A stretch of 64,000 nt of DNA from Acanthochromis polyacanthus (taxonomy: Eukaryota; Chordata; Actinopteri; Pomacentridae): the NCBI RefSeq assembly GCF_021347895.1, contig NC_067132.1, positions 10,098,995 through 10,162,994 of the forward strand. Direction: 5' to 3'. How positions within the stretch are numbered: position 1 is the stretch's first letter; the number at the start of each line of letters is the position of its first letter. Positions 37,500 through 52,071 of the stretch are shown here, in pieces. The notes beneath the pieces were generated by a model. That model did not search any database and was not told the origin of the DNA. It saw only the letters and a program-made list of their open reading frames with translations. The translations under genes were made by a program, and so were the position numbers.

Positions 37500-38269
37500 T
37501 GTATATCCATTCGTGTGCTTCATATCTTTCACCAGTCAGAGGAACGTTCCTCCCTCGCTGGCTGCATGCAGCAGCGTGGCCTCGAACCGTGGTGCCACTC
37601 TCCACCAAAGCCAAAGCCAGAATTAGAGATGGCGGTGAAGCTTACCACGGGCCCCTTGTTGTATTTAGATTGGCAGATGAACAGCAGCTTCGCTCAAGCC
37701 GTGTTTACAAAGGGCTCCTATCCACATTTGTGGGAATTGTGCCTGTAACGCTCACGTAAACAAAGGCCCTGAAAGGCCTGTCGCTCTCCTCTTTCTCTGC
37801 TTCTCTTTTAGACAGGCATCAGTCCAATAATATGATGTGTTGGTTTAAAATTAGAGGAGGAACTCTCTTGGAAATGACATCTCTGCTAGTCCCACAGCTT
37901 GATTGTTGTCACAACGCAGGGAGTCGGCTTTTAGTTCCTGCTGGTTTGATTTTAAGACCATTTCTAAGAGTGACATGAATCACAGAGCAGTAATCACTTC
38001 AGAATACATGTATACACAGCGATATGAATGTGTTACTCATGGGGTGGCACCTGACAGGTTTCCCAACCGTATCATTGTGTTTAGTCCAAATACAGACACA
38101 AACACGCACACAGATGTCTCCTGACTGTTGTGAGCAGGTTTGGGACGACCCAACTGCACTAACTTTGCCTCATATTTTCAACATTTTAGCTCTCAGTTCC
38201 AGACAAAATACCAAAAGCAAGATCATAGGACAATGATTAAAGGAAAAACCCAAAATGAAAAATAATAAC
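37500..38269. other. Unassigned, partly GC-richer DNA
   Basis: Two plus-strand frames are open across 37391-37759, but neither shows a domain and both run through simple-repeat-like sequence. GGCCTCGAACC at 37578-37588 is a reverse-strand match to a polymerase III B box without a convincing A box, so no tRNA is called. Confidence 0.35.
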
Positions 38270-39130
38270 AGAGAGAGGGTTTAAAATAGTGTGCGTTAAA
38301 ATACACGGCAAGGGAAATCCTATCCCCGAGAGAGGGTCAGACATGTAATTTGAAAAAAAGGCCGAGTTAAATGACATGTAGGGAGTAATTATAGAGTCGG
38401 AATAGACAGAATGAACTGAAATAATAAAATACCACCTAGGCCTGTCAAGTGCGTTCTGTGGACCGAGGGAAAGTAGCCTTGGGTTTTAAAAAGGGCAGGC
38501 TACCACCCATCCTTTCTCTCCGGCCTTACGGGAAACTATGGAGCATATAACTGTGTGCACTTTGATCACATGGAACACTCAGGCCTCTGCAGAATTGAAT
38601 TAGAGTCATTGTTCCAGTACGTTATACTCGATGACTCTCAAGGTTTCCTCGCACTAAATCTTAACACTTTTAATAAAAACCCTCTCCCAGTGACATCTTG
38701 TTTTTAATTTAGGTTTCCAAACTTTTCTCCAAGAAAGATCCCGTGGAATAAAAGGATAATAATTCCAAAAGGGAATTGAAACAAATTGATCTGCACCTCA
38801 TCCAAGTCAAATAGCCTCATCTTCTGTGCGAGATTTAGTGCAAGGCCAACACTAATCTTGTTTAAAGTTTAGGATACCGCACTGTAAGATTTAATCATGC
38901 TTCATCTTCATCATCATTAGCCTGTCAAAGGTGTTACTTCAAAGAACAGAGCACTTCATTTGACTCAATTCCCTCTGCCTGTCTGCAAACGATATGAGTG
39001 CCACATTACCCTCAGAGTGATGGATAGCATCCTCCTCCACCCAGAGCTGCTGCTCCATTATGGTGAGCTGTGATTGATTGCACGTGGACTCTAAGTGAAA
39101 GTGATGGATGTGAACGTTCAGTTCACCAGC
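38270..39130. other. Candidate conserved non-coding block
   Basis: A long stretch free of transposon ends and simple repeats, with even composition and TAAT-type and CCTCATCC-type motifs scattered through it (for example AAAGGATAATAATTCC near 38750). No frame is open over a useful length. Its texture resembles conserved developmental enhancers, but this needs an alignment. Confidence 0.25.
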
Positions 39131-39687
39131 CGTGGCGTTGTTTATGTGATCATATTCCTAAAATTTCATATCAGCGCCGCAACGTGTCCCTCGCTGAGGA
39201 GATACGACAATATCCGAGTGTGAAAGGAATATTTCACCAATAATATTTGTGGCTGTCTGCTGTGTATCCTCCACCTCTTCTCTTTTGCTTGGCTGCTCCG
39301 CCTCCACTGGTGTGTCAGTGTGTGTGTGAAGGGGAAACATTTCTAAAGCACTTTTGAGTACCACTATTTTACAAGTAGAAAAGTGTTATCTAAGTGCAGA
39401 CCATTTATATATAAGTACAGATAATTCCCCCTACACTTAGGTGCACATTTAGTCACTATTATACAAAGCATGGGAGATTCACAAGATTACACCAGGAACA
39501 CACACTTGCTTTTGACTGTAACAATACACAACAAATGAACATAAGCTCTTGACTGATGTTGAGAAGGTGAAACACTAACAAAACTCTCAAGACCAAAATT
39601 GAGCCCATGGTTTCTGCAGCTCTGTGTGTTGACTGGTGTGGATTTTGAAAGCCGACAATAAGGATGCACGTGATTCTATTCGTGCAT
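39131..39687. other. Unassigned DNA
   Basis: Nothing recognised before the Tc1 copy. Confidence 0.4.
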
Positions 39688-39976
39688 TAGGTGTAAAAAT
39701 ATTTCCCCCCATGCAGAAATCTTCTATTTTTGCATATTTGTCACACGTAAATGTTTCAGATCATCAAACTAATTTTAATACAAGGCAAAGATACCCCAGA
39801 AAACTCAAAATGCAGTATTTAAATGATGATTTTATTCATTGAAAGAAAAATACTGTCTAGCCTATCTATGCCCTGTGTAAACAACTGACTGCCCCCTTGA
39901 CTACAAATCTATCAGATTACCAGATTCATTTGTCAGTTGGATTTAAATTTATCAGCCACACTTATATATGATTACT

Positions 39977-40561
39977 CAGCCCGATCTCACGAGGATTCGT
40001 GAAACTGTCACGTAAATTTTTGTTTCGGTTTCGTGCGCACCAACACGATTTCGTCATGTTTTTCGTGCCACTCACCACGAAATGCACACCAATGTATTTT
40101 AAACAGCGGACTTTTCGTGCCACTCAGAACGTATTTCAAACGAATGGGTATATTATATTTTTAAAGTAAAACCGTTGCGAATCCAACGCTATATTTTGCA
40201 TGACATCGTCACTAACCATAACGCTAACCATAACCTAATCATAATCTAACCATAACCTAACCATAACCCTAACCATAACCCGGTGGTACACTTACCAATT
40301 TGCATAGGAATTTAAAGAATGTCCGACGGCCGCAAAGGCGAACACACAAGCAGTATACGCCGATGGACAGCTTAGATCGTCATGAATCCGCTGGTATAAA
40401 CCACTTTCAGATGTGATTACCACAGCGGGTTTCGTTGTGAGCAACACGAAAAACATTTCGTGGTGAGCGGCACGAAAAACATGACGAAATCGTGTTGGTA
40501 CGCACGAAACCGAAACAAAAATTTACGTGACAGTTTCACGAATCCCCGTGAGACCGGGTTG
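39977..40561. mobile_element. 585 bp foldback DNA element with perfect 7 bp target duplication
   Basis: The ends CAGCCCGATCTCACG and CGTGAGACCGGGTTG are imperfect inverted repeats, part of arms of more than 100 bases that pair almost fully (GGTTTCGTGCGCACCAACAC on the left with GTGTTGGTACGCACGAAACC on the right). GATTACT stands directly on both sides (39970-39976 and 40562-40568), and GATTACTGCC is the expected single-copy Tc1 leader. No coding region is present. A 7 bp duplication is unusual: hAT elements give 8 and Tc1 gives TA, while the Dada superfamily gives 6-7, which makes Dada a candidate, but this cannot be settled without a transposase. Confidence 0.85.
40211..40281. repeat. Telomere-like CTAACCATAACC array
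   Basis: About six degenerate copies of CTAACCATAACC / CTAACC lie in the loop of the foldback element. The unit resembles the vertebrate telomeric CCCTAA but alternates with CATAAC. Confidence 0.7.
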
Positions 40562-40653
40562 GATTACTGCCAGGCTTGTTGAATTTAAACATCACTAAAT
40601 AGAACCTGTCTGGCATTGTGAGGTAGTTAAAGGGCCTCAAAAAGCAGCATGTG

Positions 40654-41632
40654 ATGCCACATTCTGAAGAGATTCAAGAACAGATGTGAAGGAAAGTCAC
40701 TGACATTTAGTAGTCTGGAAAGGGTTGAAAAGCCATTGCTGAGGTTCTTGGACTCCAGAGAACCACACTGAAAGATATTATTCACAAATGGAGAAACATG
40801 GAACAGTGGTGAACCTTCCCAGGATGGCCAGCCTACCAACATGTCTTCAAGAGCACATCGATATCTAATCCAGGAGGTCACAAAAGAACCCAGACGAATG
40901 TCCAAAGTGCTGCAGACCTCACCTACTACAGTTAAGGTCTGCCTACATCATTCCACAATAAGGAACAACACTGGGTGGAAATGGCCTTCATGGAAGAGTT
41001 GCAAGGTGAAAATCACTACTGACCAAGAAGACCATAAAGGTTTGTCCGGTATTTGCAAAAAATATCTAGATGAGCCCCAAGACTTTTGGGATAAAATCCT
41101 GTGGATTGGTGAGTCAAAGATGGAACTTTTTGGAAGACATGGGTGTCATTAAATGTGGTGTAAAGCTGATGCTATATTCCACAAGAAGAGCATGATACCA
41201 GCAGTGAATGTTGGTGGCAGTGTGATGGTTGGAGGACCTGGACGACTTGTCTTAATCGATGAAACCATGAATTCTGCACTCAATCAGAAAACCCTCCTGG
41301 AGAATATCCACCCATCAGTTAATGACCTAAAGCTCAACACGAATGGTTTACGCAGCATGACAAAGATTCAAAACACACAAGGAAGTCCACCTGTGAGTGG
41401 CTCAAAAAACTAAATGAAGGTTTTGGAGTGGCCGAGTCAAAGTCTGGACTTGAATCTAATTGAGATGATGTGTTGAAAGGGCAGTTCATGCCCATAAACT
41501 AACTAATGTGACCGAATTAAGACTATTCTGCAGAGAAGATTAGGGAAAAATTCCTCTATGGTGATATAAAAGGCTGACCCCAAGCTATCACAAACATTTA
41601 ACTGCAGTTGTTGCTGCCAAGGGATCAAACAA
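40654..41632 (+). pseudogene. Tc1-like transposase pseudogene
   Basis: The original start is probably the ATG at 40654 (MPHSEEIQEQM), but a TGA follows at codon 12. Recognisable blocks then appear in shifting frames: the second helix-turn-helix region (RAHRYLIQEVTKEPRR near 40850), DEPQDFWDKILWIGESKMELF near 41068-41131 where the first catalytic D has become E or G, a deletion removing most of the GCFAASG block near 41226, QHDKDSKHTRKST (second catalytic D, near 41355), and SLDLNLIEMM (catalytic E, near 41443-41470). A stop follows at 41150 and more frameshifts come later. The gene cannot make a working enzyme. Confidence 0.85.
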
Positions 41633-41848
41633 TTATTCGGTTTAGGGGGGCAATTACTTTTTCACAGGGGTGATATCGGGTCACAATATTTCTTTAATAA
41701 ATTCTTTGAAAACTGCATTTTATGTTTGGTGGGCTATCTCTGCCTAATATTCACTAAATGTAGATATTAGTTTGATGTGGAACATTTAAGTGTGATAAAT
41801 GTGCAAAAGCAGATGATTGCAGTGGGGGGGGGGTTCAAAACACCGTCC

Positions 41849-43229
41849 AGTTCCAGATTATAATAACCTGATGTATTTCCCATTGTTGTGGCTGTATTGG
41901 TACTATTTGTCATACTAATTCTCTACCTCTGTTGTAGAGACTCGGGGAATCGAGTTGTACAGAACAGCATCACCTCCATCAAACTGAAGTGACTTGCTGT
42001 CTTCCCCATTAGAAGCCTTGTGCTAATCTGTCATTGCATTTAGCTGCTGAGTTTCCTCAGAAGCCTGTATGGCCACAGTGAAAGCCAACCTTACACATTT
42101 TAACAAACCTGGCATTCTGAGGTGAACATGCAAGGTGATTAGTAAAAATGATTCACGTAAAAATCGTGTTTTTTGGAAAGCTGCCGGGGGTTTGTACTAG
42201 TCACACGATACTTGCGCTTTCGCACGACTCCTTGTTTCCCTGAATCCCTAAATGGAGGAGGAGAATTCAAAGTGAGCATAACTCACAGAGCCACAATAGC
42301 CACATTGATGGGAAATGCACAAGTTTGAAATGTATTATCCTTTAATACTACAGCATATAGTAATATTTTAGACAACAGTGTGCTTCCAACAGGTTGGGTG
42401 TGGCCTTTTTCTGTGTCAACACAATAATGAGCCTGTGCAGAGAGCCAGGTTCTTAAAGAAATGGTTTTCCCAGTTGGTGGAGAAGCCCCATCCAACAGCA
42501 CTGGAATAACTGTGTTTGGACTGTCCACTTCTACTCACTTACCCATGATATCATGTTTGCTACACCCAAGACTCACGAGGAGATCAGACTAGAGCTGCTA
42601 ATACATTTCAGACGCTACTGAAACAATTTAGTAACATTTTATTCTTTTTCTGAGAACGATAAGTTAACTGTGTCGACTAACAGAAGTGATTCTGTAGCTC
42701 TGGTTCCATATGACAGATAAAAGTGTATAAAACTACAAGAAAAACTTGAGTTGTACAGCATTTTTCTGTACTCTGCTGGTTTCATATCTAATGATTTTCT
42801 TCTCTTTTTTTCTTCTTCTAACAACGGGCCTTCAACTCATGATGCTGTAAGATGATGGATGTGGACTAAAGCTTCTGTGAGCCGTATGATGATTTTGTAG
42901 TGCACTATATAACGGATGAAATTTACAGCTGAGACTTCAGACAGCACTACAAAATATCTGATTCACTACATAGTGTACTGTGTAGCAGTCAAGTGGATGT
43001 TCTGAACAGAGCCCCTGACTGCAGTCAGTTGCCACTCTCAACAAGGCTGTTGACACTGAATGGGATCAAATAATTGCAGCCACTTTCAGAACAATTCCCA
43101 GAAATCTAGAATCTGTTGGAGAACTTTACAGCCCTAGTTTCTGGAAAAGATCTTATATCTTACTGTTGTTTTCCCAGTTGGTGGCCTGCATTATGCTTTA
43201 AGACAACAGTGGGTAAAGCCATACATTTA
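41849..43229. other. Unassigned DNA with a small inverted repeat
   Basis: GATTTTGTAGTGC (42891-42903) pairs with GCACTACAAAATATC (42944-42958) across 40 bases, and ACTACATAGTGTACTGTGTAG follows. This may be a MITE scrap. Nothing else recognised. Confidence 0.35.
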
Positions 43230-43500
43230 TGTTGCCTCAGAGTTGCAGGGAGGTGGACGGGGTGGATGGCGGGCCTACAAAGAGCAGCACCGTGATGCCA
43301 GAGTCCACAATTCTAGGTCCTGTCTGTGGCTTGGTTTAGGCAACTACAGCGGTTTGGTTAAGGTCGAGGAAAGATCGTGGTTGTGATTAAATATCCCTTC
43401 GGGCCTTTTCTTTGTAAAACCAACACTGGGATCTTCCCCAAACCAAAACCAAGCACTGCCAGTCCTAAAACATAACCGTAAAAAATCATAATAATTACAA
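43230..43500 (+). repeat. Interspersed repeat G, copy 2
   Basis: GCAGGGAGGTGGACGGGGTG, GATGGCGGGCCTACA, CCTGTCTGTGGCTTGGTTTA, GGCAACTACAGCGGTTTGG and TTAAGGTCGAGGAAAGATCG match the common fish motif order TTTAGGCAAC - GGTTAAGG - GGAAAGATCGTGG, and line up with 26040-26275. Confidence 0.5.
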
Positions 43501-46619
<3,119 letters not shown>

Positions 46620-47164
46620 TACACTGATCAGACACAACATTATGACCACTGACAGATGAAGTAAATAACATCGATCATCTAATAATGCAACGTTCTGATG
46701 AGAAATCTTGATTCCTGACATTTATGTGGATGTTTAACATGTACCACCCATCTAAACATTCCAGGTCAAGCAATCCCCCCAACTCCCTACCCCCATGGCA
46801 ACACCAGTCCTTGATGCCAGCTGCCACCCTCAGCAGGACAAAGCACCCCGACACGCTGCAAAAACTGCTCAGGAGTGGCTCGAGGAACACGACAGCTAAG
46901 GTGTTCACCTGGGTTCCACACTAGCCAGATCCAAATCTTACTGAACATCTGTGGGATGTACCCCAGGATAAACTTGATCTAGGTAGGCCCCACCCTGCAA
47001 CCCACAGGACCCACAGAATTCACTGTCACCATCCAAGTGACACAGGACATCCCCAGAGGTTCTGTGTCCATGCCCCACTGGGTCAGAGGAGTTTTAGCAG
47101 CATAAAGGAGACCAACGCAATATTAGTCAGATGGTCATAATGTTATGCCTGATCAGTGTGTGTA
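46620..47164 (+). pseudogene. Decayed Tc1-like transposon with transposase remnant (family P, copy 2)
   Basis: Both ends remain: TACACTGATCAGACACAAC then ATTATGACCACTGACAG, and GGTCATAATGTTATGCCTG then ATCAGTGTG. In between, one frame encodes QQDKAPRHAAKTAQEWLEEH, the block with the second catalytic D, ending in a TAA. Another frame encodes PDPNLTEHLWDVPQDK with the catalytic E. So a frameshift and a stop separate the two active-site blocks, and the N-terminal two thirds of the gene are deleted. The family is the same as at 16055-16450 and 48520-48931. Confidence 0.85.
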
Positions 47165-48519
47165 TATTTAATGTGATGAGAATCCATCGCATAGTTATAC
47201 TGATATTTAATCACTGTTTAACCCAGAAAAACTTTCTCCTCTCAAAGTTCCAGATTTAGAAGGTTTTTTTTTCCATGATTATAATCCCTTTTTGTATTTA
47301 AATGGCCTAGAGTTTTTCTCCATTTTAGTTTCCTTTAGAAAGTGAAGAGTCCCTGCCTCTTTCTCTATCCATCTTTCCCACTTACTGCTTACATACTCTA
47401 GTCAAAACTACTCTAAAAAGACAAAAGAAAACAAAGTAATGCCATATTGAAATATTATCAAGGGGAGAAAAACAAACAAACAAAAACAAAAGCAACTTCT
47501 AGAAGGGGTCTTTAAGTTTAGACCTAAGTTTTGGATTGATCCACATTTCCAGCTACTGGGTGATGAATGGCACTAGACTGGCAAATGAAAAAGTATTCAC
47601 ATGTAAGTTAATAAAGGAGAGGGTAAACGTATGAAAAGTTTTGAAGCAGTAAATAATGGAAAATACCCTATACTCTTCATAAAGTCTCCCTATCCCAATG
47701 TCTCTACGCAAAGAAGATATGAGGAGGGAAAACCAGACAAAATTTAGCAGTGATGACACATTTGAGTCCGTTGCTTGTTTAAGACTTTCCTATCTATTTC
47801 CGTTCCCTATAATGACATTTTGGCATGTGTTCCTTGTATTTCTTGGACTCCAGTGTAATGTGGCCTAATAGGTTTATCATGTCAACATGTACCGCAAGCG
47901 ACAAAGCTGTCAGTACAAACAGCATAACCCTATTATCAGCCACATCAGCGTGATTACTAGTATTTAATCCAATTACATCTGGCTTATGAAGTCACTCGGA
48001 GAAGATTAGGGGTTGATGCTGCCTACTACACATCACATGCTGATGAGTTCTTTTGGCACTGGACACATGTAACAGATATTTAAAGTGCTGCTGGCAGCCA
48101 CTATGTGCTGAATGTTATGTGATTATGGGCTGTAGTGGAGGGTAAATACTGCATCTCTACAATTCTGAAATAGCATGTTCAAACACTTTTTGATCGCCCG
48201 CAGATCATTTTATCTTCATGTCAGCTATTTTTCATTGCTGTAAATATACTCTGTAAGCTTTTGTCGAAGGCAGCCAGAGTTCTTTTTGGTCCTATAAGAT
48301 GTTCCACCTTATAATATCAAGAGGCTTCCTCAGATCTAACTGACTGGTGGGAAGTCCCGGGTATTTATTCTCACCCTTAACTCACATGACACAAGGCCCA
48401 TCAGTCAGGTAGAAGTAAGGAAGCCTTTGGAATGAGAGGCTGGATGTCTTTAAGAACACCCAAAATAAAGCCCTGGAGCCTTCTTGTGTATCATTTAGGG
48501 TTACCATGACCTGGATGAC
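47165..48519. other. Unassigned DNA
   Basis: No repeat, exon or RNA gene recognised. Confidence 0.45.
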
Positions 48520-48931
48520 TAAGAGTCTACACAGACACACCCACCCAAACGTCACTTCAGACGAAGCACACCTCGCCATGGCAACAGCACTCTCCAATGA
48601 CAGCAGACTCCCTGAGAAGGACAATGTGTCCTGCCACACCACAAAAACTGCTCAGAACACTACAAAAAAAAAAAAAAACAGGCAAAATTTAAACTCTCCA
48701 GAATACAAGCTGACCAGTCAACCTCGTGATGGAACAAACCCGATCCACAGGGGTCCCACCCTGCAATCCACAAGGCCCAAAGGATCTGCTGCAAACGTTC
48801 CAGTGCTCAACACCACAAGACACGCCTCAGAGGTGCCATATTCATGCCCTGATGGGTCAGAGCTGTTTTGGTGACACAAGGGGCATCTACACTAGAGAGG
48901 TGGTTGTAAGGTTGTGGCTGATTATTGTATA
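48520..48931 (+). pseudogene. Decayed Tc1-like transposon with transposase remnant (family P, copy 3)
   Basis: The stretch CGCCATGGCAACAGCACTCT, GACAATGTGTCCTGCCACAC, GGATCTGCTGCAAACGTTCC and GGGTCAGAGCTGTTTTGG matches the C-terminal half of the family P transposase gene. KDNVSCHTTKTAQN is the second-D block; the SPDLNPIE block is replaced by an A-run and unrelated sequence at 48661-48710. The 3' end GGTGGTTGTAAGG then TTGTGGCTGATTATTGTA is a degenerate terminal repeat. The 5' end is missing. Confidence 0.8.
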
Positions 48932-51221
48932 TTGAAAAATAGTTTTGTTTTTTTTTTGCAAATCTGGCCTCCATCATGACAATCATGGTGGTAAATTCAG
49001 GCATATTAGGAAATGAAAAAAATTGTCCGACACATGGGATGGTAGTGGTCACTGGTAATGGTAATATTCTGGTTGGACTTTGATACTGTGAAATGTGAAG
49101 CACTACAAGCACAGAATTCAGAATTCTAAACTTGGTCATTTCCGAGTTCCAATTACAAATGGCTTCGACCGTTGTGAAAAGTGTGCCAAACATCCAAACA
49201 TGAGGGTGTTAGCAGTGCCACTGTGAGTATGTGGATATTAGCCTTTAGGTCAAAGTACTGCAGTACCTGAGCAGAGCCAGATGAGATGAGTTTGCTACTT
49301 TGAGTGTCTTTGGACACAAGGATTTTCTCATCTCCCCCAATCGTTAAGAGTCCAAGTAGATCCTCACGGACATCCACACATGCAGCATACTGTGCTACTA
49401 CACTACAAGCACAGTAGGACATGCTTGTCAGTAGTGTGCATGTTATTAAATTGTAGCTGTCCAACAGGACTATACAGTAGAACCACTACATGCCCACAGT
49501 TTTCTTTGTGCATGTTCACAAGGAGAATAATCAAGTCCTAGCGTCGCTAATATCATGGCTGAACACTCTTAGTCTTCTTTATATGACTACTCTGGAGCAC
49601 CAAGTGAGAAATCCAAAATGACCTGAGCATTAGTGCTCAGTCATTTTGAGACATAAGACTAGCTGCCACCAAAAACTAGTCAGCTTCTCCTGGTTTCTGC
49701 ACATCATTTTGCATTTTTTTAAAAAACAGTGAAATCTCTGAAGAAATCTGCACTTTAGGGCACCTGTCAGGAAACACAGTAAAAAACATGAACGACATGT
49801 CAGGGTTTAGTTTGTGCAAATTGGAGGAACTGTTGAGGAATCTCAAGCACAACTTCTGTGTTACATTTTTGCAGAAAAATCTTGCTTTAGTTTGCAAAAC
49901 GTTACATGAAGCATCTTTAAAGCCAAGTGCCACAGTCTCTTCTCCCCGGCTGGCTTCGACATCCTCCGCTCCCTGTGTCCATTTCCTTCCCTCGCTCCCT
50001 CCCTGCCTCTGTCCTACTTCACATCCCACTAATTACCCCTCAGCAGTGAGACAGTGTTCTGTTTAGTGACATGCTGAGACAGGCCCGGTCTGCCTGACTG
50101 GTGGCTCTGACAGCCTGTCACACACATAACACACAAACGTGCGCACTTTCAGAACCACTGTGATGGCAGATAGTGGATAGAGCTCTGGCCTCCGACCTGC
50201 AGCCTCACTCCCCTTCCTGCAACCAACCCCCAACTCTCCCCTCTCCGCCACTACTAACCTCCAACCCTTCACCCCCACTGTCACCGTGCCACACGTGCAT
50301 TTAAATGAGCACCCAGGCAATTTGCTGCTGTGCTGCTGTCTCCATGTCTGCCTCTGTTTGTCTCTCTCCTCCTCTCTCTGCTGCTAATGAGGTTCTCAGA
50401 GGCTGTCAGCGCAGCCAGGAGCTGCTGGAGGGTCTAATGGAAAGTCAGAGAGATGCAACCTGAGGAGCAGTGGGAGCTGTGCAGGTCTGGGAGTCGGGTT
50501 AATTACATGAATAAATATAGCGCTCACAACAGAGACAGATTTGTTATCAGTTGATAAAGGGCCATCGTTTTCTCCGTTATTGTGGGCTCATGAGTTGTGA
50601 GACGTGGAATGAGTGCCAGACAGCAGAGTGTGTAGCTGCTGGGTTCTCCCTGATGCTGCCTCGCTGGCTGACATGTTTCCCTCCACCTGCTGAGACAGGC
50701 CCGCTGACAGATACTGAGAGATCATTAGTGTTAGCCCCCCTGACATCACTGTCTGAACAGGCCTCCTCCCCTCCTCACCTCTCCTGTTGTTACCCTGCCT
50801 TCAGTTTTGTTCTATCAGTTTGTTCCCTCTTCCCCCCCCACCCCATCTCATCATGTTCTCCTTGTTACTGCCATCGGCCCCTGACAACTGTCTCGCCTTA
50901 TCCTGCATCTGCCTGCCCTCTGCAAGTTCTATAGATTGACAAAAAATGCTGAATTTCAACTTTATTTGATTTACTTGATGGTAAGGGTTTAAAAAAAGGC
51001 TGAAGCACTAAGATACTTGTAAGATCACTAAAACACATTTGAAGACACCACTTGCTGCTGGATACTGGGGTTAAATATATAACCTTTAACCATGCTGTCA
51101 GACCCAATTAAAGAGTAACTTGTGGAATTCTTAGGGGATGAATTTAGCTTTGTTTGACTTTTTACATTACTGAAATACTATTCCCAGCATTAAAAAGACC
51201 CTCATTAAAAAAAATAATTAG
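48932..51221. other. Mostly unassigned DNA
   Basis: Near 49200-49290, GGATATTAGCCTTTAGGTCA and the following AAGTACTGCAGTACC resemble a scrap of repeat M. A pyrimidine-rich, GC-richer part at 49940-50900 has long overlapping frames (for example 50551-50934) dominated by Ser/Pro/Cys from CT-rich sequence; no domain is visible. Confidence 0.4.
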
Positions 51222-51489
51222 AAAATGTACTCAGAAAGTATAGTACTCTGCCAAGACTGCTCAGTCCTTGTTTCATTTCTGATGGATAAGTACCGATAAG
51301 TCTGCAACGGTGGATTTGTAGAAGGACTGCAAACATGTGATTGTAGCGTTCACTTGTAGTCATAGTTACACTGACTCGATGCCGTTGTCAACGATACAGG
51401 CACTGTGGATCCAGACTGTTTTGAGTAATGTTTCTAACAGACAAACCAACGCCGATTGTCACATAATGTCTGCGTTCCTTGGCGGAGTA
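51222..51489 (-). mobile_element. Family T element, copy D (internally deleted)
   Basis: On the minus strand it starts TACTCCGCCAAGGAACGCAG and ends AGTACTATACTTTCTGAGTA. It lacks the middle present in copy C and lies head-to-tail with it, separated by about 15 bases. Confidence 0.6.
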
Positions 51490-51504
51490 AAAATAAAATA
51501 ATAA

Positions 51505-52071
51505 AAGCATTTAGAGAGTGCAGTCCTCTGCCAGTGTTGCTCAGTCTTTGTATTAGATGAAATCTTTAAACAAAATGACCTTGCACTGAGCACAGGCATG
51601 TATTATGCATGTGTACGTTATGCATAGATACCAAATGGTGTGACCTAAATATGTAGCGGGCGGCAGGAATTGATGGGACTCGGAAACATTCCCACAATTT
51701 AATTAGTTGTTTCTTGTATGATTTCCTATGGCTAAGTCCCGATAAGTCCACTGCAGTCAATTTGTAATAGGATCACAATCATGTGATCATCAGCAGGCAT
51801 CTGACGTAGTGTTCACTTGTTGTCGTAGTTACAGTGACGCTGTGATGATATCTTGCAGTGATACAGAAATCTTTAACAAATCCGTGGATCCAGACTAAAA
51901 GCTGCATCATTGTCAAAGTCTAATCACTTGGTCCTTGTGTCATTTCTGACCTACCTTGAAAATTTTATTCAAATCTGTTATTCCATTTTTGAGTAATGTT
52001 GCAAACAGACAGACAGACAGACAAACATACACTGATCGTCACATAACTCTGCCATGTTCCTTTGCAGAGTA
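51505..52071 (-). mobile_element. Family T element, copy C (longest uninterrupted copy)
   Basis: On the minus strand it starts TACTCTGCAAAGGAACATGG and contains TTTGTCTGTCTGTCTG, CAAAAATGGAATAACAGATT, AGAAATGACACAAGGACCAA, GACTTATCGGGACTTAGCC, TACGTAGCGGGC-like GCCCGCTACATATTTAGG and GTACACATGCATAATACATG. It ends in ACTGCACTCTCTAAATGCTT. The same order is found at 61274-61728. It has no coding capacity and probably depends on another element for mobility. Confidence 0.6.

Larger units (their letters stand above)
39688..41848 (+). mobile_element. Dead Tc1-like transposon, split by a foldback element
   Basis: The left part (39688-39976) holds a degenerate terminal repeat: GGTGTAAAAATATTTCCCCC, ATTTGTCACACGTAAATG, TTTCAGATCATCAAACTAAT and the inner CTGACTGCCCCCTTG. 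The right end (41640-41848) mirrors it: GGGGGGCAATTACTTTTTCA, ACATTTAAGTGTGATAAATG and a G-run before AAAACACCGT. These are the ends of a well-known fish Tc1 family whose repeats contain GTGTGAAAAAGTGTTTGCCC. A transposase pseudogene lies between. A 585 bp foldback element is inserted at 39977-40561; taking it out restores a normal Tc1 leader (GATTACTGCCAGGCTTGTTG). Confidence 0.8.

Noticed and set aside
37578..37588. Reverse-strand polymerase III B-box match (GGTTCGAGGCC) suggesting a tRNA gene
   Set aside because: No acceptable A box at the normal distance and no cloverleaf could be drawn.
37391..37759. Overlapping 122- and 104-codon plus-strand open frames
   Set aside because: Two frames are open over the same bases, neither has a domain, and the 5' part is TG-rich simple sequence.
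50551..50934. A 127-codon open frame rich in Ser, Pro, Leu and Cys
   Set aside because: The composition follows from a CT-rich stretch. There is no domain and no splice context.
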